Assembly (NCBI GenBank): GCA_963402885.1
Contig: OY727100.1
Coordinates: forward strand, 11,687,395-11,751,394
Origin: Antedon bifida
Lineage: Eukaryota > Echinodermata > Crinoidea > Comatulida > Antedonidae
DNA: 64,000 nt
Direction: 5' to 3'
The translations under genes were made by a program, and so were the position numbers. The notes under the pieces were generated by a model. The model made no database searches. It had not been told where the DNA came from and worked only from the letters and a program-made list of their open reading frames with translations. Position 1 is the stretch's first letter, and each line of letters starts with the position of its first letter. Below are positions 12,441 to 33,773 of this stretch, one piece after another.

Positions 12441-15147
12441 CACATTTAAAAAAAATATGGTTTGAATGCATGAAAGCACAGCGATATTCTAATTGCTACT
12501 TTACTGCACTTATCATAACTAATTTATAGCATTTCATCACAGAAAAATTGAATAGCAATAAATTATTTATCCAACTTATTAAAAAATTATAAAACTAAAC
12601 TTGATAAACAAGAAAGAATCTAAACTTAAATATTTGTAACAACCTTGAGATTAGAAATTCTGAATTATTTATCATGAAATGAATTATTAGGTTTGACTTA
12701 AATTTAATAAATGAAAAGAAATAGTACAGTCGCAGTGAAAAGAAAATGGCTCCACATAAAGTATCAGCCATATCTATGTACAGTACAATATCTATGCCCG
12801 GTAGTGCTGTAGAGTACATATATGTGATCCAAGGCGGGCTCTAAATTTGATATTAATTACAATGCAATAATATAGGACATATGTCAAGTTCAGATCGTCT
12901 AGTACGATTCGGATCGGCTTAAATCCATTCTATGCATGGTTAACACTACTAGTGCATGTGACCATAACTTTATATTGCCCAATACTCAACTCAATAAATT
13001 TTCATATTTAATATTGGCCAATAGTGATGTCTATGCAACCTTTAAACCTCAATGCATTACACAATACTTCCTACATAAAACACTCTCATAACATCGAACT
13101 ACCCTGGGAGTTCCATGGAGATTTATGGTCGTACAGTACCTAAAGTACATAAACATTTCATTGTTGATCTTCTTCATTACATCATTATATTACAGAAACT
13201 TGAGTCACTGATTCATATGACTGTCCTACTGTAATAAAGGAAATAAAATTAGTTTTTGTTACATAGAGAAAAGTCTTCATACAGGGATTCCTTAGTAATT
13301 TGTTACTGTGTATTGTTTGTATTTTGTAATTTTTGTTGTCCCGAAATAGTTTAAATCAAATCAAAGATTTTCTTCCATTTAGGAGCAAACTTCATAGTTG
13401 AAGGCTACTAAATGCAATTTTTTTTTTTCATACAGTGGCTCGTTTCTATTGAAAGAATACAGTTTTAAGAGCGTTCTTTTCAGTTGTCAACAGAAATTGG
13501 TCTGTAACACAAAAAACCAAAGAAAAGAACCCACTCTAAAAATGATTTCAGACAACAACTGATTCTGTCTACTCAAAAGTCACAGATGGAAACCAGTTTT
13601 ATTTTGAGTACAAACTACCAAAACCAGTTATTAAGGAGAAAACCATTCTTTTGAGACTTTTCAATAGTGAAAAGACCCTTGTTTTACCAAAATCTCTGCT
13701 TCATTAAGGAAATAGACTTTAGCAAAGATATTTGGACCTAATCAACATTTTTGCATATATCAGGATGTTTTTTATGAAAGTTGACTGATATATTAATTCG
13801 ACTCTAAATCTATTAGTATTACAACTGAAATTATATGAAATAATTGTGTACAATTCAATATGAAATTGATATAGGAAGTACTGAACAATCTCCTATAGGT
13901 CATGGAGGTATCCATGCATAGGTCTTTTTTAGAAAATCAGTATGAGTAAATTGAGAAGGTCATCCAAAGGGCCTACTGTACAAAGTGATTGAAATTGTAG
14001 ACAAAGAGTATTGCGTCATTTATATTCAATTCCTCAGTTAAAAATAAGTGAAGTAGACAAAATTATTGCAATATGTCAATACAATTCTGTGGGCTTGTTC
14101 CTTAAAAAGAAATTGAAAGTTATTTTTTATTTAAATTACTCAGCTTAAACAAACAAATTATCTATTATCAATATGGACCAAACAGGGTAGTTCATGATAA
14201 GGTCCTAACCAACAAGGTGGAACCAATATAATATTCTGTAAGGTCTTTGTAGTTATTTTTTTTTCAGAATGACAGACAGATTACATCACTGTCAGCTGTA
14301 TGGTAAACTGTGATATGTACATACACTACTGTACAGTAAGTTTTGAAATGGCTTATCTACACATGTAATGATAATATTAATATTACAAGATAAAGGGCAC
14401 TACACTTTGATTAAATAAATAAAATAATGATAAGATACATGTAGTGTTAAGCAACATTAGCGGTATTGTATAGATAGTGACATAGTGATAATGGTGACAG
14501 TGATATAATTAAGGAGTTGATGATGTCATCTAATTTATCTATTGTAGACCATTGTTCATTTATGGTCTCATTTGATACTACGAAATCTATTGGTCGTTTT
14601 CTGACATGTTTTGTTATGGGGAAACAAAGTAAATAAACAAATGAACAATTCACATTCCCTTCTCTATCATAAAACCTGATTTTAAGCTTGTTTAGAGTAC
14701 CCAATTACTTATATTACTTTTCATCAGCCAACTAAAACTTTTTCTTAAAACTTTTCAACAAATATAGCTTTTTAGAGCTGCAAGACAGAACTTAAAATTA
14801 AGTTTCATTAAAAAACAGTCATTATTATAAACTGTGAACTAATTTTTTTTAAATACATTTATTTTTTAAATAAAAAAAAAAGGTGATGTGGGAAAAACAA
14901 AGCTGGGAAAAACAGACATAATATACTACAGTATCTCAGGGATTTCCTGTTCTTTGTTCCTACTCATTTTTCAATAACTAGGATACTAGTATCAAGTGTC
15001 TTACAGTATCCTGGAAATTTGCTATATGAATTAAAAAAACACTTCTGCAAATCTAATTAAAAATAATCTTAAAAATTAGATCATACAAATATCAAGGATT
15101 TTATACAGTGGACACACATACTGTACTCATCTGTATAGTATCATATC

Positions 15148-15260
15148 GTATCATTTATTTCGCCAAACAAAGTACAAAGAAAGACATAAAAACATTACAA
15201 AAGTAAATCAATGAGGCAGGATCACCTAAAAGTTATAAATAAAAATAACCGTCTCTCTCC
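15148..15260. repeat. AT-rich dispersed repeat, LINE-tail-like
   Basis: ATCATTTATTTCGCCAAACA is followed by AAGTACAAAGAAAGACATAA. Resembles the stretch at 8137 in order and wording. A weak call. Confidence 0.3.
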
Positions 15261-15702
15261 AAATAGAAATACACACATAAAATTAATTACACACATAAAA
15301 AACATCAGTTCCTATAACATTAAAATAAAAAGTTATTCTGCAATTGCATATTATATAAAATATTGTTAATTTAAATAGATAGAGCTAAGAAATACCTTTA
15401 AAAATATTAAATATATATACAATTTAAAACAGAAACCTAGTAGCAGTATGTATATTCATGGCGAAAATCAAAATATTTCCGAAGCTCAATTTGGTTTTAA
15501 TTTGTTCTAAAGTGTATTATTTATTAAACGAAACGTAATCTACTGTAAGAAACACAGTTTTTACCAAAATTAATGTGACTATTTGAGAAACATTTTTTTT
15601 AAGTGAGTCAATCCTGTACACTGAAAAAGGAAGTAAAGGGATTTAATGACTGGAAATTACCAGACTATAAAAAAGAACATTTTGAATTAAAGCAAAACTT
15701 CA

Positions 15703-16107
15703 AAATGTTTACAGTAGTCGTTCATATACAGTAAGGATTTCGCAGTAAACATAGTGAATATCATATAGTAATTTTTAAAATGGGTGTGTTTAGTATCAAC
15801 CTATAATACCTGAAACCAAAACTATGTTTAATTTACAAATTACTTTAGGGACCATGTCAAAGGTATTATACTGCAGTTTTACTATCATCACTGCAGCAAA
15901 AATGTTGACAGTTAGTCATTCAAATACAGTAAGAAATTCACAGTAAACAGAGTGAATATCATATCATATAGTAATATTAATTTTTAAAATGGGTGTGTTT
16001 AGTATCAACCTATAATACCTGAAACTAAAACTATGTTTAATTTACAAATTACTTTAGGGACCATGTCAAAGGTATTCTACTGCAGTTTTACTATCATCAC
16101 TGCAGCA
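15703..16107. repeat. Direct tandem duplication, unit about 200 bases
   Basis: Copy 1 (about 15703-15897) and copy 2 (about 15899-16107) share long identical stretches, including the part from GGGTGTGTTTAGTATCAACC to the CTGCAGCAAA end. Copy 2 carries a small insertion (extra ATCAT and TAATATTAA). High identity indicates a recent event. Confidence 0.9.
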
Positions 16108-17639
16108 AATACATTGGGTTTTTTTTGCATAATAACATAAATTTGTTGTTGCAGTAATGAATAATTTTGGCATAATTCAATGCACATAGGCCTAAACTAT
16201 TATGCTTCATGTTCACTATTAGAATGAATGAAATATCAAAGACAAAAGGTTGTCTGAACCGTATTAATTTAAGTGTTTGGGTTAAACAAGTGTCACACGT
16301 ACAAGACCATACCTATTATTGAAATACATTTTTATTTTACAATATCAATCAATACATAATACTTAATGGGCAATGCAAACTAGAACAGAAGGTTTTAAAG
16401 AATCAATATAATATTGATGTCATCGGCTGGATTGTTCAACTGTGAAAAAGGTAGCGGAAATTGTTGAATAACTACTGTACAGTAAGCCTACCGGTATCTA
16501 AAAACGTAATAGTAAATTGTTAGTTTCATTTTTGCTACCATTTATTTTCTGCGCATGTCTTGAAGGAAAGATCTTATTAAATGGACCTTGTACTGTAGGT
16601 TTCTTGAGTGAAATAGTTTGAAGATTACAACAGATAAATTAGTTGGTTTATTGTTTTGAATGCAAATAAGAACAAGGTTCTTTGATAATAGGTGTACTGA
16701 ACCAATAATTAACATGATAGTATAGTTATAATACTGTAGTCTGTTGAAAAGTTACATCAAACATAAAAATTAATTATGGATGAACATCCACACGATGCTA
16801 ATTAATACGATACATCACCCCATTTTCCTGAAGTAGACTATTACAGTTGGTGCAAATTTGCTGGAAGTGGAAAGCGGCAATCATGTTGACACATAATATA
16901 AATAATCTTTACTTGTAAACTTTAAAGTAATTTCGGTAGCGCGTATCATTACATTCCTTGTTTACGCGAAAGTAACACATCTACTCCTGAGACTTATGAG
17001 GGCGTATCAGGCCAACTTTACATTGTAAATCCACCTATGTCTATGAGTTGAGATGTCGAAACTTTAGTATTTCATAGTTTACTCTTTGATTCATAGTCTT
17101 AAAAATTGTTTTTATTGATGAAGAAAGGTAAGATGAGGATGATGATGAACCAGTACACTTTACTGTCAGCGGAGGCACTGTCTGTTGTGAGCACAGGTTG
17201 GATAGGCTAGGCAACATCAGCCAGTGACTAAAAGATGCTTATTAAAGAGCCACAACAGACGTAGTACAGTACATAGCCATATGGCCCTGGATGTAGGCCC
17301 CTGCAGACAATCCTCCAGATTGGAGGTTGCGTAACCCATCCATTCATTGTATTGTTCCTTTTGTGCGACATGCAGCACACTAGACTAAAGTACATACGGT
17401 GTGCTCAACTGCAGATGCAGACGATCAACCGATCAATTTTATATTTTGTTGTAACTCTAAAAATACAATTGTAAAATTTAAGCAAATAAATGTACACACA
17501 CTTTATACTATTATAAAATAATACATACCATTGTTTAGTTATAATTTTAAAGAAATCCAGTACTTGCTCAGTCGCCACCGAGGTGCTGTTACACGCTTGA
17601 AACTTTTTTTTTTTTGACAGCAATGAATAATATTTTGTG

Positions 17640-17815
17640 ACGGAGTTTTTTTTTGTTACACAGCGCCCTCTTTTGATAAGTTCACGTGTAAAGTGTGACG
17701 TGTCTCGCGATATTATCGGTGGGGTTTTTTAGACATACTCGCCGGGTTAAAGTTGGTAAAATTACGTTATTTTTATGCATTTGAGATTTTAAAGACACAT
17801 GCGAACATAAATAAA
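17640..17815 (+). promoter_or_regulatory. Probable COPA core promoter and 5' UTR, with a TCTCGCGA element
   Basis: The 176 bases before the COPA start are locally richer in CG than their surroundings and contain TCTCGCGA at 17703-17710. This matches most of the TCTCGCGAGA element known from TATA-less promoters of constitutively expressed genes. No TATA box is seen. Transcription start is not determined. Confidence 0.5.
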
Positions 17816-29180
<11,365 letters not shown>

Positions 29181-29271
29181 TTCACACGTTTAGAACTTTT
29201 ATCATGCGAAAACCTCACATGTGTTTTTATGTTTTATGTGAACTTTGATCCATTATTGAAACCATGACAAT

Positions 29272-29277
29272 AATAAA
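29272..29277 (+). terminator. Candidate COPA polyadenylation signal AATAAA
   Basis: AATAAA lies 92 bases after the COPA stop codon. It is the first such hexamer downstream. The cleavage site is not determined. Confidence 0.5.
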
Positions 29278-30176
29278 ATATAAAACCACTATTAAATTTC
29301 AAGTAGTTTATAGTATACAATGCATATAAATCTACTTATAGGTAAAGTTTTTACATAAACATAAATGGTAATGTTTGTGATGTTATATTGCCTATCTCTG
29401 AAATATCAAAATACTGTAATGAAAGAAATGTTACTGCATTACTGTACTGCACTTGTGAAAAATGTGTAAAAGTAAAATATATAAAGATATGGTAATGAAA
29501 AGAATAAATGGCCTACTTTAAAGCACTATGATTTTGGTATGGTCAAAACTGGTTGCGTGAACCACATAAACTGGGCTCGACTCTATATGACAGTATGTGA
29601 AACAATTAAATATTAAGGCCAACATCTGTACTGAAAAATAGACTTATCTTATACTGTACTGCTATTCGTAAGGTGACGGTCTTAACAAAATGTATAATAA
29701 ATAAACTATTGTTCCAATGAATGTGTTTTTTTTTACTTGCATATGTTTCTGATAATACAGTATTTCGTTGACACTACAACATATCCATCATACACCCCCT
29801 CATCCATCCTGTATTTGGCGAGTTACTCGCTGTTGGATGCGTATGAAATAAAAAATAACAAGGCCATTACATGGCTTCAGTCGCGTGTTCAAGTTAGTGT
29901 TTACCAACTAACCGACCGACATAGTGAGCTGAAGATGCGTATGAAATAAAAATAACCTCAGCTGCTACATGCTTTAATTTCGGAGGCACTTGCTGCTGCG
30001 CTTGAGAACCAGAATAAATACCATTTAATCACTTAAATGTACATGGATTTAAAATGTGTAACATATACCACAACGAAAAAAACATGAATAAAAAAATGGC
30101 AGAAACTTTTTTCAGTAGTTTATCCATATCGGATGACTCCTAAGAAAATGAAAATAAAATACAGATAATTTGTAAC

Positions 30177-30197
30177 GGTCGGTCGGTCGGTCGGTAT
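30177..30197. repeat. GGTC microsatellite
   Basis: About five tandem copies of GGTC (GGTCGGTCGGTC...). A second, less regular CGGT/CTGT run lies at 34648-34684. Confidence 0.85.
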
Positions 30198-30379
30198 ACG
30201 GTGAATGATTTTGATAATATCGCGAAAGTAAGTTGAATAAAACACATTTTTCTGCCATAAGTTTTTTTTATGCTTTTTTACAACCTTACGAAAGAATAGG
30301 GAACAAAAAATATGAAAAGTGGAAACTTATGTATGTGATGTGTGCTCAATAGAAATTGTTTGCAACAACTTGTAACTAA

Positions 30380-30422
30380 AGCCTTGTCTACACTATAAAA
30401 AAAACTAGTTTGATAGTGTAGT
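30380..30422. mobile_element. Minimal palindromic MITE remnant
   Basis: GCCTTGTCTACACTATA is followed closely by the inverse AGTTTGATAGTGTAG, so only the two terminal repeats are left. It lies about 290 bases before the first sulfotransferase-like start. Confidence 0.6.
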
Positions 30423-30564
30423 CAAGTTATTTAATTTGACATGCATCCGATATCGAGTGCGTCATAAACGAAACGTGAAACCGTAATAGACCTATAGACA
30501 AAAGATAACATGAATTATTATATTATAAAATTAGGCCTACGTAACTTAATATATAGTACGGAAA

Positions 30565-30606
30565 TGGTACAGTACCAGGTATTCTTATCGGTAGGCCTAT
30601 ATAAAA
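30565..30606 (+). promoter_or_regulatory. Promoter block of first sulfotransferase-like gene, TATA box at 30598-30606
   Basis: TATATAAAA sits 108 bases ahead of the ATG. It is preceded by ATGGTACAGTACCAGGTATTC. Nearly the same block (ATGGTACCAGGTATTCCTATCG, broken here as ATGGTACCAGG + TATTCCTATCG) stands before the second gene, which supports a conserved or co-duplicated promoter. Confidence 0.5.
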
Positions 30607-30713
30607 TCAAGTTGAGCTGTATATATTACTTGTCAAGGTAATGCTGCCAGGAGTTTCGAATTGCCTTACCATTCCAACCAGAAACACTATATTAAAGATA
30701 TTCTACTTTCAAA

Positions 30714-31538
30714 ATGTCAAAGACGCATTCGTCAAAACAAAAAAGAATTATGTTCTGGACAACTCCAAGGAGTCTCTCAACGGTTTTTACTAAAGCAGTT
30801 GCCAATCTGGATAAATGCGTTGTCTTTCAAGAACCGTTCCACACAGCATATTTATACGGTCCTGATAGAAAGCACAATACAACAGAACAAGACCTACCAT
30901 GCGGCGTAGAAACAGACTACACCTACAAAAACGTACAACGGATGTTAGAGGCTGATTTCCCAGAACACGACGTCGTGTTTGCTAGAGATAGTGCGATAGC
31001 AATAACAGGCAATTATGAATATCTACCAAAAGGCTTCACGCATGTTTTTCTTATTCGGGATCCACTTGTAATAGCGCCTAAAGCCATGGCATTACAAAAT
31101 AAGTTTATGGATGTTGGGAACACTGCGAAAACTACAATGGAAGATTATTTGTCAGGCAGTCCTTATACTGACCTGTATAAACTTATGGAACATATAAAAA
31201 CTGTTCTAGGCCAAAGCCCGATGGTTATTGATGCAAAAGACCTCATCGCAGACCCGGAAGCTGTCTTGAGAAAGTTTTGCACCAAGGTAGGCCTAGAATT
31301 TACTGAAAACCTTCTACATTGGAAACCGGGTGTTGGAGAGAATTGGATGGTGTCTAAAACAAAGACAGTGTTGAACGAAAAGACGGGTATTTACAAAAAG
31401 GCCATAGATAGCTGTTGCTTTGTACCGTCTGTAGCAACAGATTCTTCCGGCAACAAAGAAATTCCGGAACATTTTAAGAGGGCCATTACCGTTTCCGTTG
31501 AATATTACAATAAGATGTTAGCAAACGAATCAGTATAA
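30714..31538 (+). CDS. Sulfotransferase-like P-loop protein, copy 1, intronless
   Basis: A 274-residue single-exon frame starting at ATG. FWTTPRSLST at residues 14-23 fits the 5'-phosphosulfate-binding loop (PRSxST) of PAPS-dependent sulfotransferases. FLIRDP at 112-117 fits the 3'-phosphate-binding RDP motif. Related single-domain proteins are widespread in bacteria and are fused to aminotransferase-like proteins in plants. The substrate is unknown, and no signal peptide or membrane segment is seen, so a soluble cytosolic protein is likely. It is 88 percent identical (32 differences in 274) to the copy at 32949-33773; residues 18-94 are identical. Introns are absent although every well-supported neighbouring gene is spliced, which fits retroposition, transfer, or simply a compact family. 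An AATAAA follows at 31782. Confidence 0.85.
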   Translation: MSKTHSSKQKRIMFWTTPRSLSTVFTKAVANLDKCVVFQEPFHTAYLYGPDRKHNTTEQDLPCGVETDYTYKNVQRMLEADFPEHDVVFARDSAIAITGNYEYLPKGFTHVFLIRDPLVIAPKAMALQNKFMDVGNTAKTTMEDYLSGSPYTDLYKLMEHIKTVLGQSPMVIDAKDLIADPEAVLRKFCTKVGLEFTENLLHWKPGVGENWMVSKTKTVLNEKTGIYKKAIDSCCFVPSVATDSSGNKEIPEHFKRAITVSVEYYNKMLANESV

Positions 31539-31781
31539 ATCTTCTTAGCCCATGGAAAACGTCATTGTTGTTAGATGTCCAGTGTGAACAGAAGTTTAAT
31601 CCTACCGAAACCGAACTAAGTTAACCTAACTAACGATTAAATTGTATGTATAAGCAACGTCTTAGTTAAGTCGAAGATGCTCTCCAGATGGAATGCCATC
31701 CTGAGATGAGTAGTAGTAATTTTGTTTATTTTATTTATTTCATTTATATGTAATTTACTTTCTATGGACCAGAGTTTCCGA

Positions 31782-31787
31782 AATAAA
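31782..31787 (+). terminator. Candidate poly(A) signal of sulfotransferase-like copy 1
   Basis: AATAAA about 245 bases after the stop codon, just ahead of a short TGAA microsatellite. It could equally be the tail of a retroelement. Confidence 0.35.
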
Positions 31788-31914
31788 AGATTGAATGAAT
31801 GAATGAAATGAATAACAAGAATAATTGTAGCCTACGTACTTTCACTTTTTGATAAATGAGAACTATTTAGCGGTTAGATACGGAAAAGCACCATACTTTA
31901 ACTTCCATACAGTT

Positions 31915-31982
31915 GCTTTATTGGGAATATTCCATTTTGCTCTTCTTTGTGGATTATTTTATTTCATGTCAATTACTGGTTT
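31915..31982. repeat. Short repeat downstream of sulfotransferase-like copy 1
   Basis: AATATTCCATTTTGCTCTTC, then TTTGTGGATTATTTTATTTC and AATTACTGG. Related copies lie at 32199-32270 and 34129-34190. This one starts 377 bases after the stop of copy 1 and the third starts 356 bases after the stop of copy 2, as expected if 3' flanks were duplicated with the genes. Confidence 0.6.
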
Positions 31983-32198
31983 ACTTTAATTAATGTATTC
32001 GGTAAGATATTAAAAAACGTGAACATTTTCAATTTAATACATTGTTTTTCTCTGTATAATTTAATTTACAACCCACTATTTTATGTCATCATCGTATGCG
32101 ATGACTTTCCGATGGAAGAATCGAACATTTTTCAACTTGAAATATTAAAAATATACCATTTAAATGTTATACACAACAGTTGTTTTTTTCCATTTCAT

Positions 32199-32270
32199 GC
32201 GCTTGGGATAGTTCCATTTTTACTCTCATCCTTTGTGGATTATTCCATTATCGCTTGTAAACTAAAATTC
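32199..32270. repeat. Second copy of the ATTCCATTT repeat
   Basis: GCGCTTGGGATAGTTCCATT, then CCTTTGTGGATTATTCCATT. It lies inside an open frame of 109 codons that I regard as chance. Confidence 0.6.
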
Positions 32271-32508
32271 ATTTAGGCCATTTTTATTTGTTTTTAATTG
32301 TAATGTCTACAGTATGAAGGCCTATATAATAACTCTAATAATATTATCAACTTAGGATTGAATACATTAGGTATAAAGTTGATCTCCATGATAATAAATA
32401 ACATTTAGAAACTGGTGTTTGGTTTGCTTCATTACTTTAGAAACAACTAAAATAGCCTTAAACATGATGCAAAGAACTCAGGGAACTCATTCACGCGAAA
32501 CACGCAGT

Positions 32509-32630
32509 GTACACTATCAAACTAGTTTGACAACAAAAGTGTGATGTGTCCAAATATGGCAGTGATATCACGTCATCGTATCCATATATGGGCACATCAC
32601 ATTTTTTGCATAAAGTTTGACAGTGTAAAC
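32509..32630. mobile_element. Palindromic MITE, complete copy
   Basis: Begins TGTACACTATCAAACTAGTT, passes GACAACAAAAGTGTGATGTG and CCAAATATGGCAGTGATATC, and ends with the inverse order GGCACATCACATTTTTTGC, then AAAGTTTGACAGTGTA. The terminal halves are complementary. It lies about 320 bases before the second sulfotransferase-like start, mirroring the remnant before copy 1. Confidence 0.75.
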
Positions 32631-32780
32631 AGAAATTAACAAGACGATGATTCGCACACACGAGCCTTCGTCGACGATCAATCCGGCGCAGTGGCACCAA
32701 TGAAACATGAAACTATCTTCTGTTAACGGTAGGTATAACCACAGTACCTTCAACAAATTACAAATAGTAACTTAATAGGA

Positions 32781-32820
32781 AATGGTACCAGGTATTCCTA
32801 TCGATATAGCTATTTATAAT
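32781..32820 (+). promoter_or_regulatory. Promoter block of second sulfotransferase-like gene
   Basis: ATGGTACCAGGTATTCC repeats the block upstream of copy 1. The TATA position here reads TATTTATAA (32811-32819), a weaker TATA-like element about 130 bases ahead of the ATG. Confidence 0.45.
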
Positions 32821-32948
32821 GTTGGTGGCATATGAATAATTGTTTTTGGACATTACCTTAGGCCTAGGCAAGTTAGCTGTTTCTGTCAGAAATTTCGATT
32901 TGATAAAGATAACTCTATTTTAATCTTTAAAACAGCTAAAACATCAAT

Positions 32949-33773
32949 ATGGCTAAGACGCCTTCTTCTAAACCAATAAAAGTTATGTTCTGGACATCGC
33001 CAAGAAGTCTCTCAACGGTTTTTACTAAAGCAGTCGCCAATCTGGATAAATGCGTTGTCTTTCAAGAACCGTTCCACACAGCCTATTTATACGGTCCTGA
33101 TAGAAAGCACAATACAACAGAACAAGACCTACCATGCGGCGTAGAAACAGACTACACCTACAAAAACGTACAACGGATGTTAGAGGCTGATTTCCCAGAA
33201 CACGACGTCGTGTTTGCTAGAGATAGTGCGTTAGCAATGACAGGTAAATATGAATATCTACCAAAAGGCTTCACGCATGTTTTTCTTATTCGGGATCCAC
33301 TTGTAATAGCGACCAAAGCTATGGCATTACAAAATAAGTTTACGGATGTCGGGAACACTGCGAAAACTACAATTGAAGATTATTTGTCAGGCAGTCCTTT
33401 TACTGACCTGTATAAACTTATGGAACATATAAAAACTGTTCTAGGCCAAAGTCCGATGATTATTGATACAAAAGACCTCATCGCAGACCCGGAGGCTGTC
33501 ATGAGAAAGTTTTGCACCAAGGTAGGCCTAGAATTTACTGAAAACCTTCTACATTGGAAACCGGGTGTCGGAGATAATTGGAGGGTGTCTAAGACAAAGA
33601 CAGTGTTGAACAAAAAGACGGGTATTTACAAAAAGGCCCTTGATAGCTGTTGCTTTGTACCATCTGTAGCAACAGAATCTTCCGCCAACAAAGAAGTTCC
33701 AGAAATGCTCAAGATGGTGATTTCCGTTGCTGTTGAACATTACAATAAGATGTTAGCAAACGAAACAGTGTAA
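32949..33773 (+). CDS. Sulfotransferase-like P-loop protein, copy 2, intronless
   Basis: 274 residues from ATG, same fold as its upstream neighbour: FWTSPRSLST at 14-23 (5'-phosphosulfate loop) and FLIRDP at 112-117 (3'-phosphate site). Differences from copy 1 cluster in the first 17 residues and the last 35; the P-loop-to-helix core (18-94) is unchanged, and over about 215 bases of that part only three nucleotide differences are seen. The frame is open throughout and key motifs are intact, so both copies look functional. The tandem unit length, start to start, is 2235 bases. Whether PAPS is really the donor is inference from the motifs. Confidence 0.85.
   Translation: MAKTPSSKPIKVMFWTSPRSLSTVFTKAVANLDKCVVFQEPFHTAYLYGPDRKHNTTEQDLPCGVETDYTYKNVQRMLEADFPEHDVVFARDSALAMTGKYEYLPKGFTHVFLIRDPLVIATKAMALQNKFTDVGNTAKTTIEDYLSGSPFTDLYKLMEHIKTVLGQSPMIIDTKDLIADPEAVMRKFCTKVGLEFTENLLHWKPGVGDNWRVSKTKTVLNKKTGIYKKALDSCCFVPSVATESSANKEVPEMLKMVISVAVEHYNKMLANETV

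Larger units (their letters stand above)
11565..17639. other. Intergenic or 5' intronic DNA, no gene seen
   Basis: AT-rich, with no open frame that combines a start, splice sites and a recognisable family. It holds a MITE fragment (12337-12440), a direct duplication (15703-16107) and a LINE-tail-like repeat near 15148. The promoter of the minus-strand transcript with an exon at 10883-11564 should lie somewhere in or beyond it. Confidence 0.5.
29281..30540. other. Intergenic DNA between COPA and the sulfotransferase-like pair
   Basis: No gene seen. It holds a GGTC tetranucleotide run at 30177-30197 and a minimal copy of the palindromic MITE (30380-30422). Otherwise it is unremarkable AT-rich sequence. 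Confidence 0.5.

Noticed and set aside
31947-32276. 109-codon plus-strand frame between the sulfotransferase-like genes
   Set aside because: AT-rich composition, overlaps the dispersed ATTCCATTT repeat, and encodes no recognisable domain.
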